A stretch of 64,000 nt of DNA from Hypericibacter adhaerens (lineage in GTDB: Bacteria; Pseudomonadota; Alphaproteobacteria; Dongiales; Dongiaceae), in contig NZ_CP042582.1 of assembly GCF_008728835.1 (NCBI RefSeq), positions 4,452,217 through 4,516,216 of the forward strand, written 5' to 3'. The notes under the pieces were generated by a model. That model did no database searches. It was not told the origin of the DNA and worked only from the letters and a program-made list of their open reading frames with translations. A program made the translations under genes and the position numbers. Each line of letters starts with the position of its first letter. Position 1 is the first letter of the stretch. Below are positions 57,048 to 64,000 of this stretch, in pieces.

Positions 57048-57548
57048 TCAGCTCTGCGGCGCCTGCCCCTGCGCCAGCGCCTGCTTGCAGCGCACGGCGT
57101 CGACGAAGGACTGGTTGATGGTGATGCCGTCGCGCACCGAGCTCAGATAGAGATCGATCCAGGCATCGTCCTTACCCATCGCCTTGTATTCCGCGCGGGT
57201 GCCGCCCTCGTCGGCGAGAATGGTGTTGTATTCCTGCACATATTTCTCGCCCGAGGCGATCGAGGGCTCGAAGCCGCCGCCATGCGCGATCATCTCGTCG
57301 ATCGGCTTGGTCAGCGTGTTCTCCAGCTCCTCCGGACCGATGAAGCCCGCGAGCTGATCGTAGGGCGTCACCAGCTTGGCCTTCACCGCCGAGAGATTCT
57401 CGGGGCAGCTCTGCGGCGGGGCCGGCGGCGGCACAGGTGCCGGGCCGGCGGTGGTGCAGGCGGCGAGCAGCGCCAGCAGGAGCAGGCCTGCGAGCCGCGT
57501 TCCCATGCGGCCCGCTCTCCCTGTCGCCGCGGCCATCGTCATGTCCAT
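57048..57548 (-). CDS. Lipoprotein of unknown function
   Basis: A 166-residue protein. A signal sequence ends in the lipobox LLALLAACTTAG near residue 32, so it should be lipidated at that Cys and anchored to a membrane. A Pro-rich linker (GPAPVPPPAPPQ) and a helical domain (LTKPIDEMIAHGGGFEPSIA, DAWIDLYLSSVRDGITINQ) follow. The start at 57548 was chosen because AAGGATGA lies upstream; it gives a normal signal length. It begins 30 bases after dgcA on the same strand, so it may be the third gene of that operon, but its role there is unknown. Confidence 0.7.
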   Translation of the reverse strand: MDMTMAAATGRAGRMGTRLAGLLLLALLAACTTAGPAPVPPPAPPQSCPENLSAVKAKLVTPYDQLAGFIGPEELENTLTKPIDEMIAHGGGFEPSIASGEKYVQEYNTILADEGGTRAEYKAMGKDDAWIDLYLSSVRDGITINQSFVDAVRCKQALAQGQAPQS

Positions 57549-57578
57549 GCGCTCATCCTTCTGTCGCGACAGCAAAGC

Positions 57579-58571
57579 TCAGCCCCAGAGCGCCGCCGGC
57601 GGCGGATCGACCCGGCTGCCATGGTAGGCGAGGCCGGGCACGCGATCCTTGGCCAGCAGCAGCGGTCCGTCGAGATCGACCCAGCGCGCGCTCTGCCCGG
57701 CCAGCAGCGCCGGCGCCATGGAGAGCGAGGTGCCGACCATGCAGCCGACCATGATGGCGAGCCCCGCCTCTTGCGCCGCCGCCACCATCGCCAGCGCCTC
57801 GGTGAGGCCGCCGGTCTTGTCGAGCTTGATGTTGACCGCGTCATACCGGCCCACGAGCCCCTTGAGGCCGGCGCGATCATGGCAGGATTCGTCGGCGCAG
57901 ACCGGCACCGGATGCGGCAGGCTCGCGAGTGCTTCATCGGCGCCCGCCGGCAGCGGCTGCTCGATCAGCTCGACGCGCAGCTCGCGCAAGGCGGGCGAGA
58001 GCTCGGTGAAGATCGCAGGCGTCCAGGCCTCGTTGGCATCGACCACGAGCCGCGCCTTGGGCGCGCCTTCGCGCACGGCGCGCACCCGCTCGAGATCGCC
58101 GGGACCGGAGAGCTTGAGCTTCAAAAGCGGGCGGTCGGCCGCGGCGCGCGCGGCCGCCCCCATCTCCCCGGTGCTGCCGAGCGAGAGCGTATAGGCGGTC
58201 TCGAGCGGCTTGGGCGCAGGCAATCCGGCGATCTCCCAGACGCGCCGGCCCGTTCGCTTGGCCTCGAGGTCCCAGAGCGCGCAATCGACCGCGTTGCGCG
58301 CGGCGCCCGGCTTCATGCGCCGCTGCAGGGCGGCGCGATCGGGCGCGCGCTCCAGCGCCGCGCGCTCGGCCTCGATCTGGGCCGTGACGCTTTCGATGCT
58401 TTCGCCATAGCGCGCATAGGGGACGCATTCGCCATGGCCCCGCACGCCGTCCGCCTCGATCGTGACCACCACCACCCGCGCTTCGGTCTTGGAGCCGCGC
58501 GAGATGGTGAAGCGGCCGGCGAGCGGCCAGGTCTCGACCGCGATCCCGAGCGTCGCCGTGGAACGGGTCAT
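57579..58571 (-). CDS. dgcA: Enolase-superfamily dipeptide epimerase/N-acetyl-glutamate racemase DgcA
   Basis: A 330-residue muconate-lactonising-type enzyme. The KxK base is in LLKLKLSGPGDLER near residue 147, and metal ligands are in VVDANEAWTP near 174, LIEQPLPAG near 200 and CADESCHD near 225; the second base Lys is in AVNIKLDKTGG near 248. This is the pattern of L-Ala-D/L-Glu epimerases. The adjacent DgcN-type gene points to DgcA, which racemises N-acetyl-D-glutamate in the D-glutamate catabolic pathway known from marine bacteria. It lies five bases after the dgcN stop in the same direction. Confidence 0.9.
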   Translation of the reverse strand: MTRSTATLGIAVETWPLAGRFTISRGSKTEARVVVVTIEADGVRGHGECVPYARYGESIESVTAQIEAERAALERAPDRAALQRRMKPGAARNAVDCALWDLEAKRTGRRVWEIAGLPAPKPLETAYTLSLGSTGEMGAAARAAADRPLLKLKLSGPGDLERVRAVREGAPKARLVVDANEAWTPAIFTELSPALRELRVELIEQPLPAGADEALASLPHPVPVCADESCHDRAGLKGLVGRYDAVNIKLDKTGGLTEALAMVAAAQEAGLAIMVGCMVGTSLSMAPALLAGQSARWVDLDGPLLLAKDRVPGLAYHGSRVDPPPAALWG

Positions 58572-58576
58572 GGGGC

Positions 58577-59578
58577 TCAGAGGAGAAGCTGGTCGACGAT
58601 GGGGCCGACTCCGGTGCGCAAGGGGTCGACCGCCGGCAGCGCGAACTTCACCGCGGTCTCCTTGAGATAGCGCTCGGAAGCGGCCGCATCGAGGGCCGAG
58701 GTGTTGATCGAGAACCCCACCAGCTTCACGTTCGGGTTGGTCAGCCGCGCCGCCGCGATGTTGGCGTCGATGCAGGCCTGGAGGTCGGGCAGCTTGTAAT
58801 GCGGCAGGCCCCGCATATGGGCGCGCGTCGGCTCATGGCACATGACGAGCGCGTCCGGCTGGGCGCCATGGAGCAGGCCCAGCGACACGCCGGCATAGGA
58901 GGCGTGGAACAGCGAGCCTTGCCCCTCGATCAGGTCCCAGTGATCGGCGTCGTTCTCGGGCGACAGCCACTCGACCGCGCCCGACACGAAGTCCGAGACC
59001 ACCGCATCGATCGAGACGCCGTCGCCGGCGATGAAGATGCCGGTCTGGCCGGTGGCGCGGAAATCCGCCTTGAGGCCGCGGCGCTTCATCTCGGCCTCGA
59101 GCGCCAGGGTGGTGTACATCTTGCCGATCGAGCAGTCGGTGCCGACCGCGAGCAGCCGCTTGCCGCGGCGCTTCTTGCCATTACCGACCGAGAACTCGCG
59201 GGTGGGGTGGCGCACGTCGGCCAGTTGCCGCCCCAGCTTGTCGGCCGCCGCCTTCAGGGCCGGCACGTCGCTGAGCCGCTTATGCAGCCCGCTCGCCAGG
59301 TCCATGCCGCGCTCGAGCGCCTCGACCAGCCCCGGGATCCAGCTCTCGTCGAGCAGGCCGCCGCGGTTGGCGACGCCGACGATCACCGTCTTGACGCCCG
59401 CCTTCTCCGCCTCGGCGATCGTCATGTCCTTGATCCCCAGATCGGCCTTGCAGCCCGGCAGGCGCAGCTGCCCCAGGCACCAGTCGGGCCGCCAATGCAC
59501 GATGCCCTGGGCGGTCTTGGCGGCAAGCTGATCGGGTGCCGTGCCGAGGAACATGAGATAGGGCCGCCGCAAGGACAT
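58577..59578 (-). CDS. dgcN: DUF1611 protein, D-glutamate N-acetyltransferase DgcN
   Basis: A 333-residue P-loop-like protein of the DUF1611 family. RLLAVGTDCSIGKMYTTLAL near residue 140 contains the GxxCxxGKxxT nucleotide/CoA-binding motif; the N-terminal domain has MFLGTAPDQLAAKTAQGI, then DLGIKDMTIAEAEKAGVKT. DgcN acetylates D-glutamate, and DgcA then racemises the product so that it can enter L-glutamate metabolism. Gene order, with the epimerase gene immediately downstream, is that of the described dgcN-dgcA pair. It starts at 59578 after GGAGTG. Confidence 0.9.
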   Translation of the reverse strand: MSLRRPYLMFLGTAPDQLAAKTAQGIVHWRPDWCLGQLRLPGCKADLGIKDMTIAEAEKAGVKTVIVGVANRGGLLDESWIPGLVEALERGMDLASGLHKRLSDVPALKAAADKLGRQLADVRHPTREFSVGNGKKRRGKRLLAVGTDCSIGKMYTTLALEAEMKRRGLKADFRATGQTGIFIAGDGVSIDAVVSDFVSGAVEWLSPENDADHWDLIEGQGSLFHASYAGVSLGLLHGAQPDALVMCHEPTRAHMRGLPHYKLPDLQACIDANIAAARLTNPNVKLVGFSINTSALDAAASERYLKETAVKFALPAVDPLRTGVGPIVDQLLL

Positions 59579-59723
59579 GGCTGGAACACTCCGTCGGATG
59601 GAGGCGGCAGGCCCCGGGCGGGGCGCCGCGGAAGAAGGGCGAATGGCCGGCGATCCTACCCAAGCCCCGGCGGCCTGTCGGCAGGGAAAATATGCGTAAG
59701 GGTCATGCGTGGTACTGGAAAAC

Positions 59724-59868
59724 CAATCCCCTCCCCCGCTCAGGGGGAGGGTTGGGGAGGGGGCTGCGCTGCCGTTAGATGCCGTGACCCGGAGCGAAAG
59801 ACCGCAGCGCTCGTGACGACGAGCGAGTCAGCCCCCTCCCTATCCCTCCCCCTGAACGGGGGAGGGGA
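59724..59868. repeat. Dispersed inverted G-rich repeat, copy 7
   Basis: AATCCCCTCCCCCGCTCAGG, then GGGGGAGGGTTGGGGAGGGG, a centre with TGCCGTTAGATGCCGTGACC, and the mirrored CCCCCTCCCTATCCCTCCCC with GGGGGAGGGGACA. It is in the 350-bp gap between the divergent dgcN and MATE genes. Its centre is unlike the other copies. No other feature is seen in the gap. Confidence 0.8.
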
Positions 59869-59928
59869 CATCTTCACGCGCTCGCCGCTATAGTCCCCTC
59901 GCCTCCTCGCTGGTCCCGCGGAAGCGTC

Positions 59929-61287
59929 ATGTCCGTCTCGCCTGCCGATCTCGCCGGCCGCAGCGCCGGGCGCCACGCCCGCGTCTGGCGGCTGGCGGCT
60001 CCCATCATCCTGTCGGGCCTGTCGGTGCCGCTCCTGGGCGCCGTCGACACCGCCGTGGTCGGACGGCTGCCCGATGCCGCCTATATCGGCGGCGTGGCGC
60101 TGGGCGCCATGATCTTCGACTTCCTCTATTGGGGCTTCGGTTTCCTGCGCATGGCCACCAGCGGCTTCGCGGCGCAGGCCCATGGGGCAGGCGATGCAGT
60201 GGAGATGGCGGACACGCTCGACCGCAGCCTGATCCTGGCCTTCGCGCTGGGCGCCGCCATCTTGGCTCTGCAATGGCCGGCCGGCCGCCTCGCCTTCTCG
60301 CTCCTGAGCGGCAGCCCGGAGGTCGAGGCCCAGGCCCATCTCTATTTCACGATCCGTGTCTGGAGCGCGCCCGCCACGCTCGGGGTCTATGCGCTGCTGG
60401 GCTGGCTTCTCGGGCGCCAGCGGACCGACCTGGTGCTGGCGATCGAGCTCGCCCTCAACGCCACCAACATCCTGCTCGATCTCCTTTTCGTGCTGGGCTT
60501 CGGCTGGGGTGTGGCCGGCGTGGCAACGGCCTCGGTGCTGGCGGAATATGCGGCACTGGCGGCGGGGCTGGGGCTGATCGGACGGCTCGGCCACCGCTTC
60601 GCCTGGCGCCAGGCGCGGGTGCGGCTCTTCGCGCGCGACCGGCTGACGGCGCTGCTCAGCGTCAACGGCAACGTCTTCCTCCGCACCCTGTCGCTGGTCT
60701 TCGCCACGGCCCTGTTCACCGCGATCGGCGCCCGGCTCGGCGACGAGACGCTGGCGGCCAACGCCATTTTGATGAACTTCTTCGCCTTCATCTCCTACGG
60801 GCTCGACGGCTTCGCCCACACCGCCCAGGCGATGGTGGGTTCGGCGATCGGCGCCCGCAGCCGCCTGGCCTATCGCCAGGCGGTCCGGGACACGACGCTC
60901 TGGGCGGTCATCCTGGCCGCAGGGGCAGCCCTGCTGCTGGCCCTGGCCGGCTCCCGGCTGATCGAGCTCTACAGCGTCAACGAGGCCGTCCGCGGCACCG
61001 CCAAGGCCGCCCTGCCCTGGATGGTCGCCATGCCCCTGCTGGCGGTCTGGTGCTTCCAGCTCGACGGCATCTTCATCGGCGCCACCCGCAGCCGGGAGAT
61101 GCGCAACGGCATGATCCTGGCGCTCCTGGGCGAGCTCGCCGCCCTCTGGATTCTGGTCCCCTTGTGGGGCAATCACGGGCTGTGGTTGTCTATGACCCTG
61201 TTTGTCGCCCTGCGCGGGATCACCCTCGGGCTCTGGCTGCCGCGCATCGAGCGTTCCCTGCCGCCCGAGGCCCGAACCAGCCCCTGA
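59929..61287 (+). CDS. MATE-family efflux transporter (DinF-like)
   Basis: A 452-residue inner-membrane exporter with 12 predicted helices in two six-helix halves. LAAPIILSGLSVPLLGAVDT at residue 17 with VVGRLPDAAYIGGVALGAMI, and in the second half VNGNVFLRTLSLVFATALFT and FISYGLDGFAHTAQAMVGSA, are the MatE blocks. The FLYWGFGFLRMATSGFAAQA string in helix 3 is typical for the DinF group. MATE proteins export cationic drugs or metabolites with Na+ or H+. It precedes yajQ by eight bases. Confidence 0.92.
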   Translation: MSVSPADLAGRSAGRHARVWRLAAPIILSGLSVPLLGAVDTAVVGRLPDAAYIGGVALGAMIFDFLYWGFGFLRMATSGFAAQAHGAGDAVEMADTLDRSLILAFALGAAILALQWPAGRLAFSLLSGSPEVEAQAHLYFTIRVWSAPATLGVYALLGWLLGRQRTDLVLAIELALNATNILLDLLFVLGFGWGVAGVATASVLAEYAALAAGLGLIGRLGHRFAWRQARVRLFARDRLTALLSVNGNVFLRTLSLVFATALFTAIGARLGDETLAANAILMNFFAFISYGLDGFAHTAQAMVGSAIGARSRLAYRQAVRDTTLWAVILAAGAALLLALAGSRLIELYSVNEAVRGTAKAALPWMVAMPLLAVWCFQLDGIFIGATRSREMRNGMILALLGELAALWILVPLWGNHGLWLSMTLFVALRGITLGLWLPRIERSLPPEARTSP

Positions 61288-61295
61288 ATCCGGAC

Positions 61296-61781
61296 ATGCC
61301 CTCCTTCGACATCGTTTCCAAGACCGAGCTCGCCGAGATCGACAACGCCCTCAACGGCATGACCCGCGAGATCGGCACGCGCTTCGACTTCAAGGGCTCG
61401 AAATCGACCGTCGAGCGCAAGGAGAACGCGATCACCATCTTCGCCGACGACGATCTCAAGCTGAAGCAGATGCAGGAGCTGCTGAAGGGCTATGTGACGC
61501 GGCGCAAGCTCGATGCCGGCTGCCTCGAGTTCAAGGACCCGGAGAAGGCCACCGGCAATGCCGTGCGCCAGCAGGTGCTGATCAAGCAGGGGATCGAGCA
61601 GGTCCTGGCCAAGAAGATCGTCAAGGCGATCAAGGACAGCAAGCTCAAGGTCCAGGCCTCGATCCAGGGCGACGAGCTCCGCGTCACCGGCAAGAAGCGC
61701 GACGATCTGCAGGAGGCGATCCAGCTGGTGCGCGGCCTCAAGATCGAGCAGCCGCTGCAATATGTGAACTTCCGCGACTAG
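61296..61781 (+). CDS. yajQ: YajQ family nucleotide-binding protein
   Basis: A 161-residue cytoplasmic protein with the YajQ pattern: PSFDIVSKTELAEIDNALNG, then GTRFDFKGSKSTVERKENA, KQGIEQVLAKKIVKAIKDSK near residue 95, and LRGLKI-like VRGLKIEQPLQYVNFRD at the end. YajQ has two ferredoxin-like domains; the Xanthomonas member binds cyclic di-GMP and acts with a regulator, while other members bind GTP or tRNA. It starts eight bases after the MATE stop, so the two may be co-transcribed, without known functional link. Confidence 0.95.
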   Translation: MPSFDIVSKTELAEIDNALNGMTREIGTRFDFKGSKSTVERKENAITIFADDDLKLKQMQELLKGYVTRRKLDAGCLEFKDPEKATGNAVRQQVLIKQGIEQVLAKKIVKAIKDSKLKVQASIQGDELRVTGKKRDDLQEAIQLVRGLKIEQPLQYVNFRD

Positions 61782-61821
61782 CTTTCCACCCTCTCGAGGC
61801 CAAACACGAGGATCGCCGCCG

Positions 61822-62169
61822 ATGCCGCCGAAGAAGAACCCGCTGGGCCTGAACCCGCTGCAGCTCAAGACCCTGACCCTGCTGCAGGCCATGGCCAAGC
61901 TCGACGATTACAGCCAGCCCGGCGAGACCGAAGGCGAGCGCACCATCATCGCGCTGCCCCACGCCCATGGCGACCACTTCCATCTGGGCGATGCCACCGT
62001 GCATGCGAGCGACGCCACCGGCCTCAACAACCAGGCGGTCTGGACCGTGCTGGAGCGCAAGGGGCTGGCCCGGACCAACTTCCCGCAATCGGCCACCATC
62101 ACCGCCGAGGGCCTCGCCTACGATACCGGCATGGCGGACGAGATCCTGCATCACCACGCCCATCATTGA
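61822..62169 (+). CDS. Small conserved-looking protein with His-rich loop and tail
   Basis: A 115-residue soluble protein. The first half has a helix-rich segment NPLQLKTLTLLQAMAKLDDY and the loop ALPHAHGDHFHLGDATVHAS; the second half looks like a winged-helix fold (NNQAVWTVLERKGLARTNFP). It ends in LHHHAHH. The two His-rich stretches suggest metal binding, perhaps Zn, Ni or Fe, but no family is recognised. It follows yajQ by 40 bases in the same direction, with CACGAGGATCGCCGCC before the ATG. Confidence 0.7.
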   Translation: MPPKKNPLGLNPLQLKTLTLLQAMAKLDDYSQPGETEGERTIIALPHAHGDHFHLGDATVHASDATGLNNQAVWTVLERKGLARTNFPQSATITAEGLAYDTGMADEILHHHAHH

Positions 62170-62171
62170 CG

Positions 62172-62315
62172 TCTTCCTCCTCTCCACCCGCGAAGCGGGG
62201 GGAGAGGGTAGGGTGAGGGGGGACGTGCGGACAGACTCGGCATCGAAAGCCAATGCGCCATCGCCGCCCCCTCACCCTGCCCTCTCCCCCACGTTGTGGG
62301 GGAGAGGAAAGAAAA
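62172..62315. repeat. Dispersed inverted G-rich repeat, copy 8
   Basis: TCTTCCTCCTCTCCACCCGC, then GGGGGGAGAGGGTAGGGTGA with a G-run, and the mirrored CCCCCTCACCCTGCCCTCTC and GGGGGAGAGGAAAGAAAAA. The same arms occur at 7043-7190. It starts directly after the stop of the His-rich protein gene. Confidence 0.8.
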
Positions 62316-62344
62316 ACGGTGACAGCAGCACATAGGGCAGATCG

Positions 62345-62974
62345 ATGGGCGCCGGCGGTCAACCGCTCCTGGACCTCGCCGCCTACGTCGCGGATCTCGC
62401 CGTCACGTTCCCTGAGGCCGGGAGCCATGACACACCCTGGGCCATCATCGGCGATCTCGACCGCATCCTCCGCGCGCGCTTGGCGCGGATCGGCGCCGGC
62501 TACGAGGTCCAGGGCGAGATCGCGATTCATCACACGGCGGTGGTCGAGCCTCATGCCGTCCTCAAGCCGCCCTGCATCGTCGGCCCCGGCTGCCTCGTCG
62601 CCGCGCAAGCTTACTTGCGTGGCGGCGTGCTGCTGGGCGAGGGCGCGGTGGTGGGTCCCTCGGTCGAGGTGAAGACCTCGCTGCTGCTCGAGGATGCCCG
62701 CATCGCCCATCTGAGCTTCGTCGGCGATTCCATCCTCGGCAGCGGCGTGAACATCGAGGCCGGCGCCATGATCGCCAACCACCGCAACGAGCGGGCCGAC
62801 AAGGCGATCCATGTGCGGATCGCGGGTGCCCGCCATCCGACCGGCGTCGAGAAGTTCGGCGCGCTCGTCGGCGACCGCAGCCGCATCGGCGCCAACGCGG
62901 TGCTGGCGCCCGGCACGATCCTCGCGCCCGACAGCATCGTGCCGCGGCTCGCCCTCGTCGATCAGGACGCGTGA
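62345..62974 (+). CDS. Left-handed beta-helix (hexapeptide-repeat) transferase-like protein
   Basis: A 209-residue protein. From about residue 57 it consists of hexapeptide turns: AIHHTAVVEPHAVLKPPCIV, then GPGCLVAAQAYLRGGVLLGE, and a GlmU-like end ARIAHLSFVGDSILGSGVNI with AGAMIANHRNE. The N-terminal 55 residues are helical and may cap the trimer. Such proteins are acyl- or acetyltransferases, or nucleotidyltransferase partners; the second half resembles the C-terminal domain of GlmU and related sugar-nucleotide enzymes. The substrate is unknown. ATG at 62345; no close operon partner. Confidence 0.8.
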   Translation: MGAGGQPLLDLAAYVADLAVTFPEAGSHDTPWAIIGDLDRILRARLARIGAGYEVQGEIAIHHTAVVEPHAVLKPPCIVGPGCLVAAQAYLRGGVLLGEGAVVGPSVEVKTSLLLEDARIAHLSFVGDSILGSGVNIEAGAMIANHRNERADKAIHVRIAGARHPTGVEKFGALVGDRSRIGANAVLAPGTILAPDSIVPRLALVDQDA

Positions 62975-62987
62975 GCCGCCACGCCTG

Positions 62988-63857
62988 CTATTGCGCGGCC
63001 TTGCTGTCGGCGCCGGCGACGTAGCCCTCGAGCCAGGGCGTGCGATAGCCGTCCTCGCGCCACAGGATCGGGAAGAAGCTCTCATCCATGGTGAGGTCGC
63101 CGACGCGCTTGTAGCGGTTATAGATGTAGCTGACCTGGCTCGGATGGAACTTCGCGTCGGCCGACATGCAATGCGTCACCGCCGAGCGGCGCGGGCGGGT
63201 CGCACGGTTGGTATCCGAGCCGTGCCAGGTGCCGCCGTGATGGAAGGCACAGCCGCCGGCCGGCACCTCGACGGGCACGAGATCGATCCTGTCGATGCCG
63301 ACGGCGGCGGCGGCCTCCTTCAGCTCGCGGCGATAGTCGTCGGGCGCATGGAACTGCTTGATCGGCGGCGAGACCGGCCATTTGTGCGAACCGCGCACAT
63401 ATTCGATGGTGCCGCCCGCGGCCGAGGTCGGATCGAGCGCCATCCAGCAGGTCAGCATGAAGGGCGGATCGATCCAGCCGGTGTAGCTGTTGTCCTGGTG
63501 GAAGCCGAGCGGCTTCGCGCCGGGCGGCTTCCAGATGACATTGTCCTGCGCGATGCGGGCACCCGGCCAGCCGGCGAGCTGGGCGCAAAGCCGCCCCACC
63601 TCGGCGCGCAGCACAAGGCCCGCCACCGTGCGGTCCGACTTCCAGCCGTTGCAGATCTGCCGCGTGCGGTCGGCCGGATCGCGGCCCTCGCGCCAATTCC
63701 ACTCGTCGGGATAGAGTCCGGTCTCGAACTGCCCGCGGAACAGCGGCTCGAACCGCGCCGCCACCCGCGCCACCTCGTCGGGCGCGACGAAGCGGTCGAG
63801 GATCAGGAACCCGTCCTCGGCAAAACGGCGGCGCTGCTCCTCGGTGAGCTGGATCAT
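62988..63857 (-). CDS. Phytanoyl-CoA dioxygenase (PhyH) family protein
   Basis: A 289-residue Fe(II)/2-oxoglutarate oxygenase. The HxD ligands are in KPLGFHQDNSYTGW near residue 117, and the distal His is in AFHHGGTWHGSDTNRA near 210, followed by an Arg that would bind 2-oxoglutarate (TRPRRSAVTHCM). FAEDGFLILDRFVAPDEV at the N-terminus is typical. The family hydroxylates diverse small molecules, including ectoine and halogenated or lipid substrates; no specificity is evident. It is convergent with the hexapeptide protein, with 13 bases between stops. Confidence 0.88.
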   Translation of the reverse strand: MIQLTEEQRRRFAEDGFLILDRFVAPDEVARVAARFEPLFRGQFETGLYPDEWNWREGRDPADRTRQICNGWKSDRTVAGLVLRAEVGRLCAQLAGWPGARIAQDNVIWKPPGAKPLGFHQDNSYTGWIDPPFMLTCWMALDPTSAAGGTIEYVRGSHKWPVSPPIKQFHAPDDYRRELKEAAAAVGIDRIDLVPVEVPAGGCAFHHGGTWHGSDTNRATRPRRSAVTHCMSADAKFHPSQVSYIYNRYKRVGDLTMDESFFPILWREDGYRTPWLEGYVAGADSKAAQ

Positions 63858-63962
63858 GCGGCTCTCATCCCCCTGCTCGATCCTGGCGGGCTCTCGACGG
63901 CGGTGCTGCGCGGGTCCGTCATGTTCTGGCCTTCAACCGACGCGGGGTGAGGAGGACTGATC

Positions 63963-64000
63963 TGATCCCCTCCCCCCTTGAGGGGGAGGGCTAGGGAGGG
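63963..64000. repeat. Dispersed inverted G-rich repeat, copy 9 (cut by the window end)
   Basis: TGATCCCCTCCCCCCTTGAG then GGGGGAGGGCTAGGGAGGG matches the left arm of the other copies. The rest lies beyond the window. Confidence 0.65.

Overview
The window is a high-GC, densely packed chromosomal segment of an alphaproteobacterium, probably of the Rhodospirillales type. The class-level signs are a GapR-like DUF2312 protein, a CpdR receiver protein, a DUF1244 protein, an AbcR/alpha-r15-like small RNA candidate, and many alphaproteobacterial intergenic palindromes. I see no transposase, phage gene, integrase or CRISPR array. The unusual DNA is intergenic: families of inverted, G-rich repeats, one of which appears to be a non-autonomous mobile element.

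Layout. 1-4.3 kb: end of a solute-binding protein gene followed by the permease and ATPase genes of an Opp/Dpp-type peptide ABC importer. 4.4-8.9 kb: GapR, a secreted Pro/Gly-rich protein, a DUF1244 protein, a 4-hydroxyproline-2-epimerase-type racemase, a sugar-epimerase-like SDR and a DapA-family lyase. 9-16.3 kb: asparagine synthetase, a DMT exporter, glycerate 2-kinase, pyruvate kinase and RarD. 16.5-21.2 kb: a molybdopterin oxidoreductase, two exported proteins of unknown role and a DUF2817 (M14-like) enzyme. 21.4-25.8 kb: glcDEF (glycolate oxidase) and rpmJ. 26-29.5 kb: a methyltransferase, a DAO-type flavoenzyme and a class IV aminotransferase.

29.5-37.8 kb is the most distinctive gene block: three overlapping genes, a TPR/GT9-like protein, a TPR/GT41 (OGT-like) protein, and a 1363-residue protein with two complete TPR-GT41 modules in tandem. 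37.8-44.5 kb: a small membrane protein, a GcvA-like regulator divergent from an MttB-family methyltransferase, a degenerate GGDEF/EAL-like protein and a Rieske oxygenase. 44.9-48.6 kb: a TetR repressor divergent from an EmrAB-type efflux operon, with two matching operator-like sites on the facing promoters. 48.7-53.9 kb: a sulfite-oxidase-like/flavin reductase pair, a thiolase, tRNA-Val, cpdR, an N-formylglutamate-amidohydrolase-like enzyme and a GNAT acetyltransferase. 54-64 kb: the sRNA candidate, a lytic transglycosylase, a class V aminotransferase, a lipoprotein with dgcA-dgcN (D-glutamate catabolism), a MATE exporter, YajQ, a His-rich small protein, a hexapeptide-repeat protein and a PhyH dioxygenase.

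How genes work together. GlcDEF makes glyoxylate from glycolate, and glycerate 2-kinase plus pyruvate kinase would carry glycerate to pyruvate, so two ends of a C2-to-C3 route lie within 12 kb. Hydroxyproline epimerase and the DapA-family lyase fit two steps of 4-hydroxyproline catabolism. The MttB homologue and Rieske oxygenase hint at methylated-amine breakdown. Functions are assigned from motifs and family knowledge only; no searches were run, and start codons are reasoned from reading frame, spacing and Shine-Dalgarno sequence.
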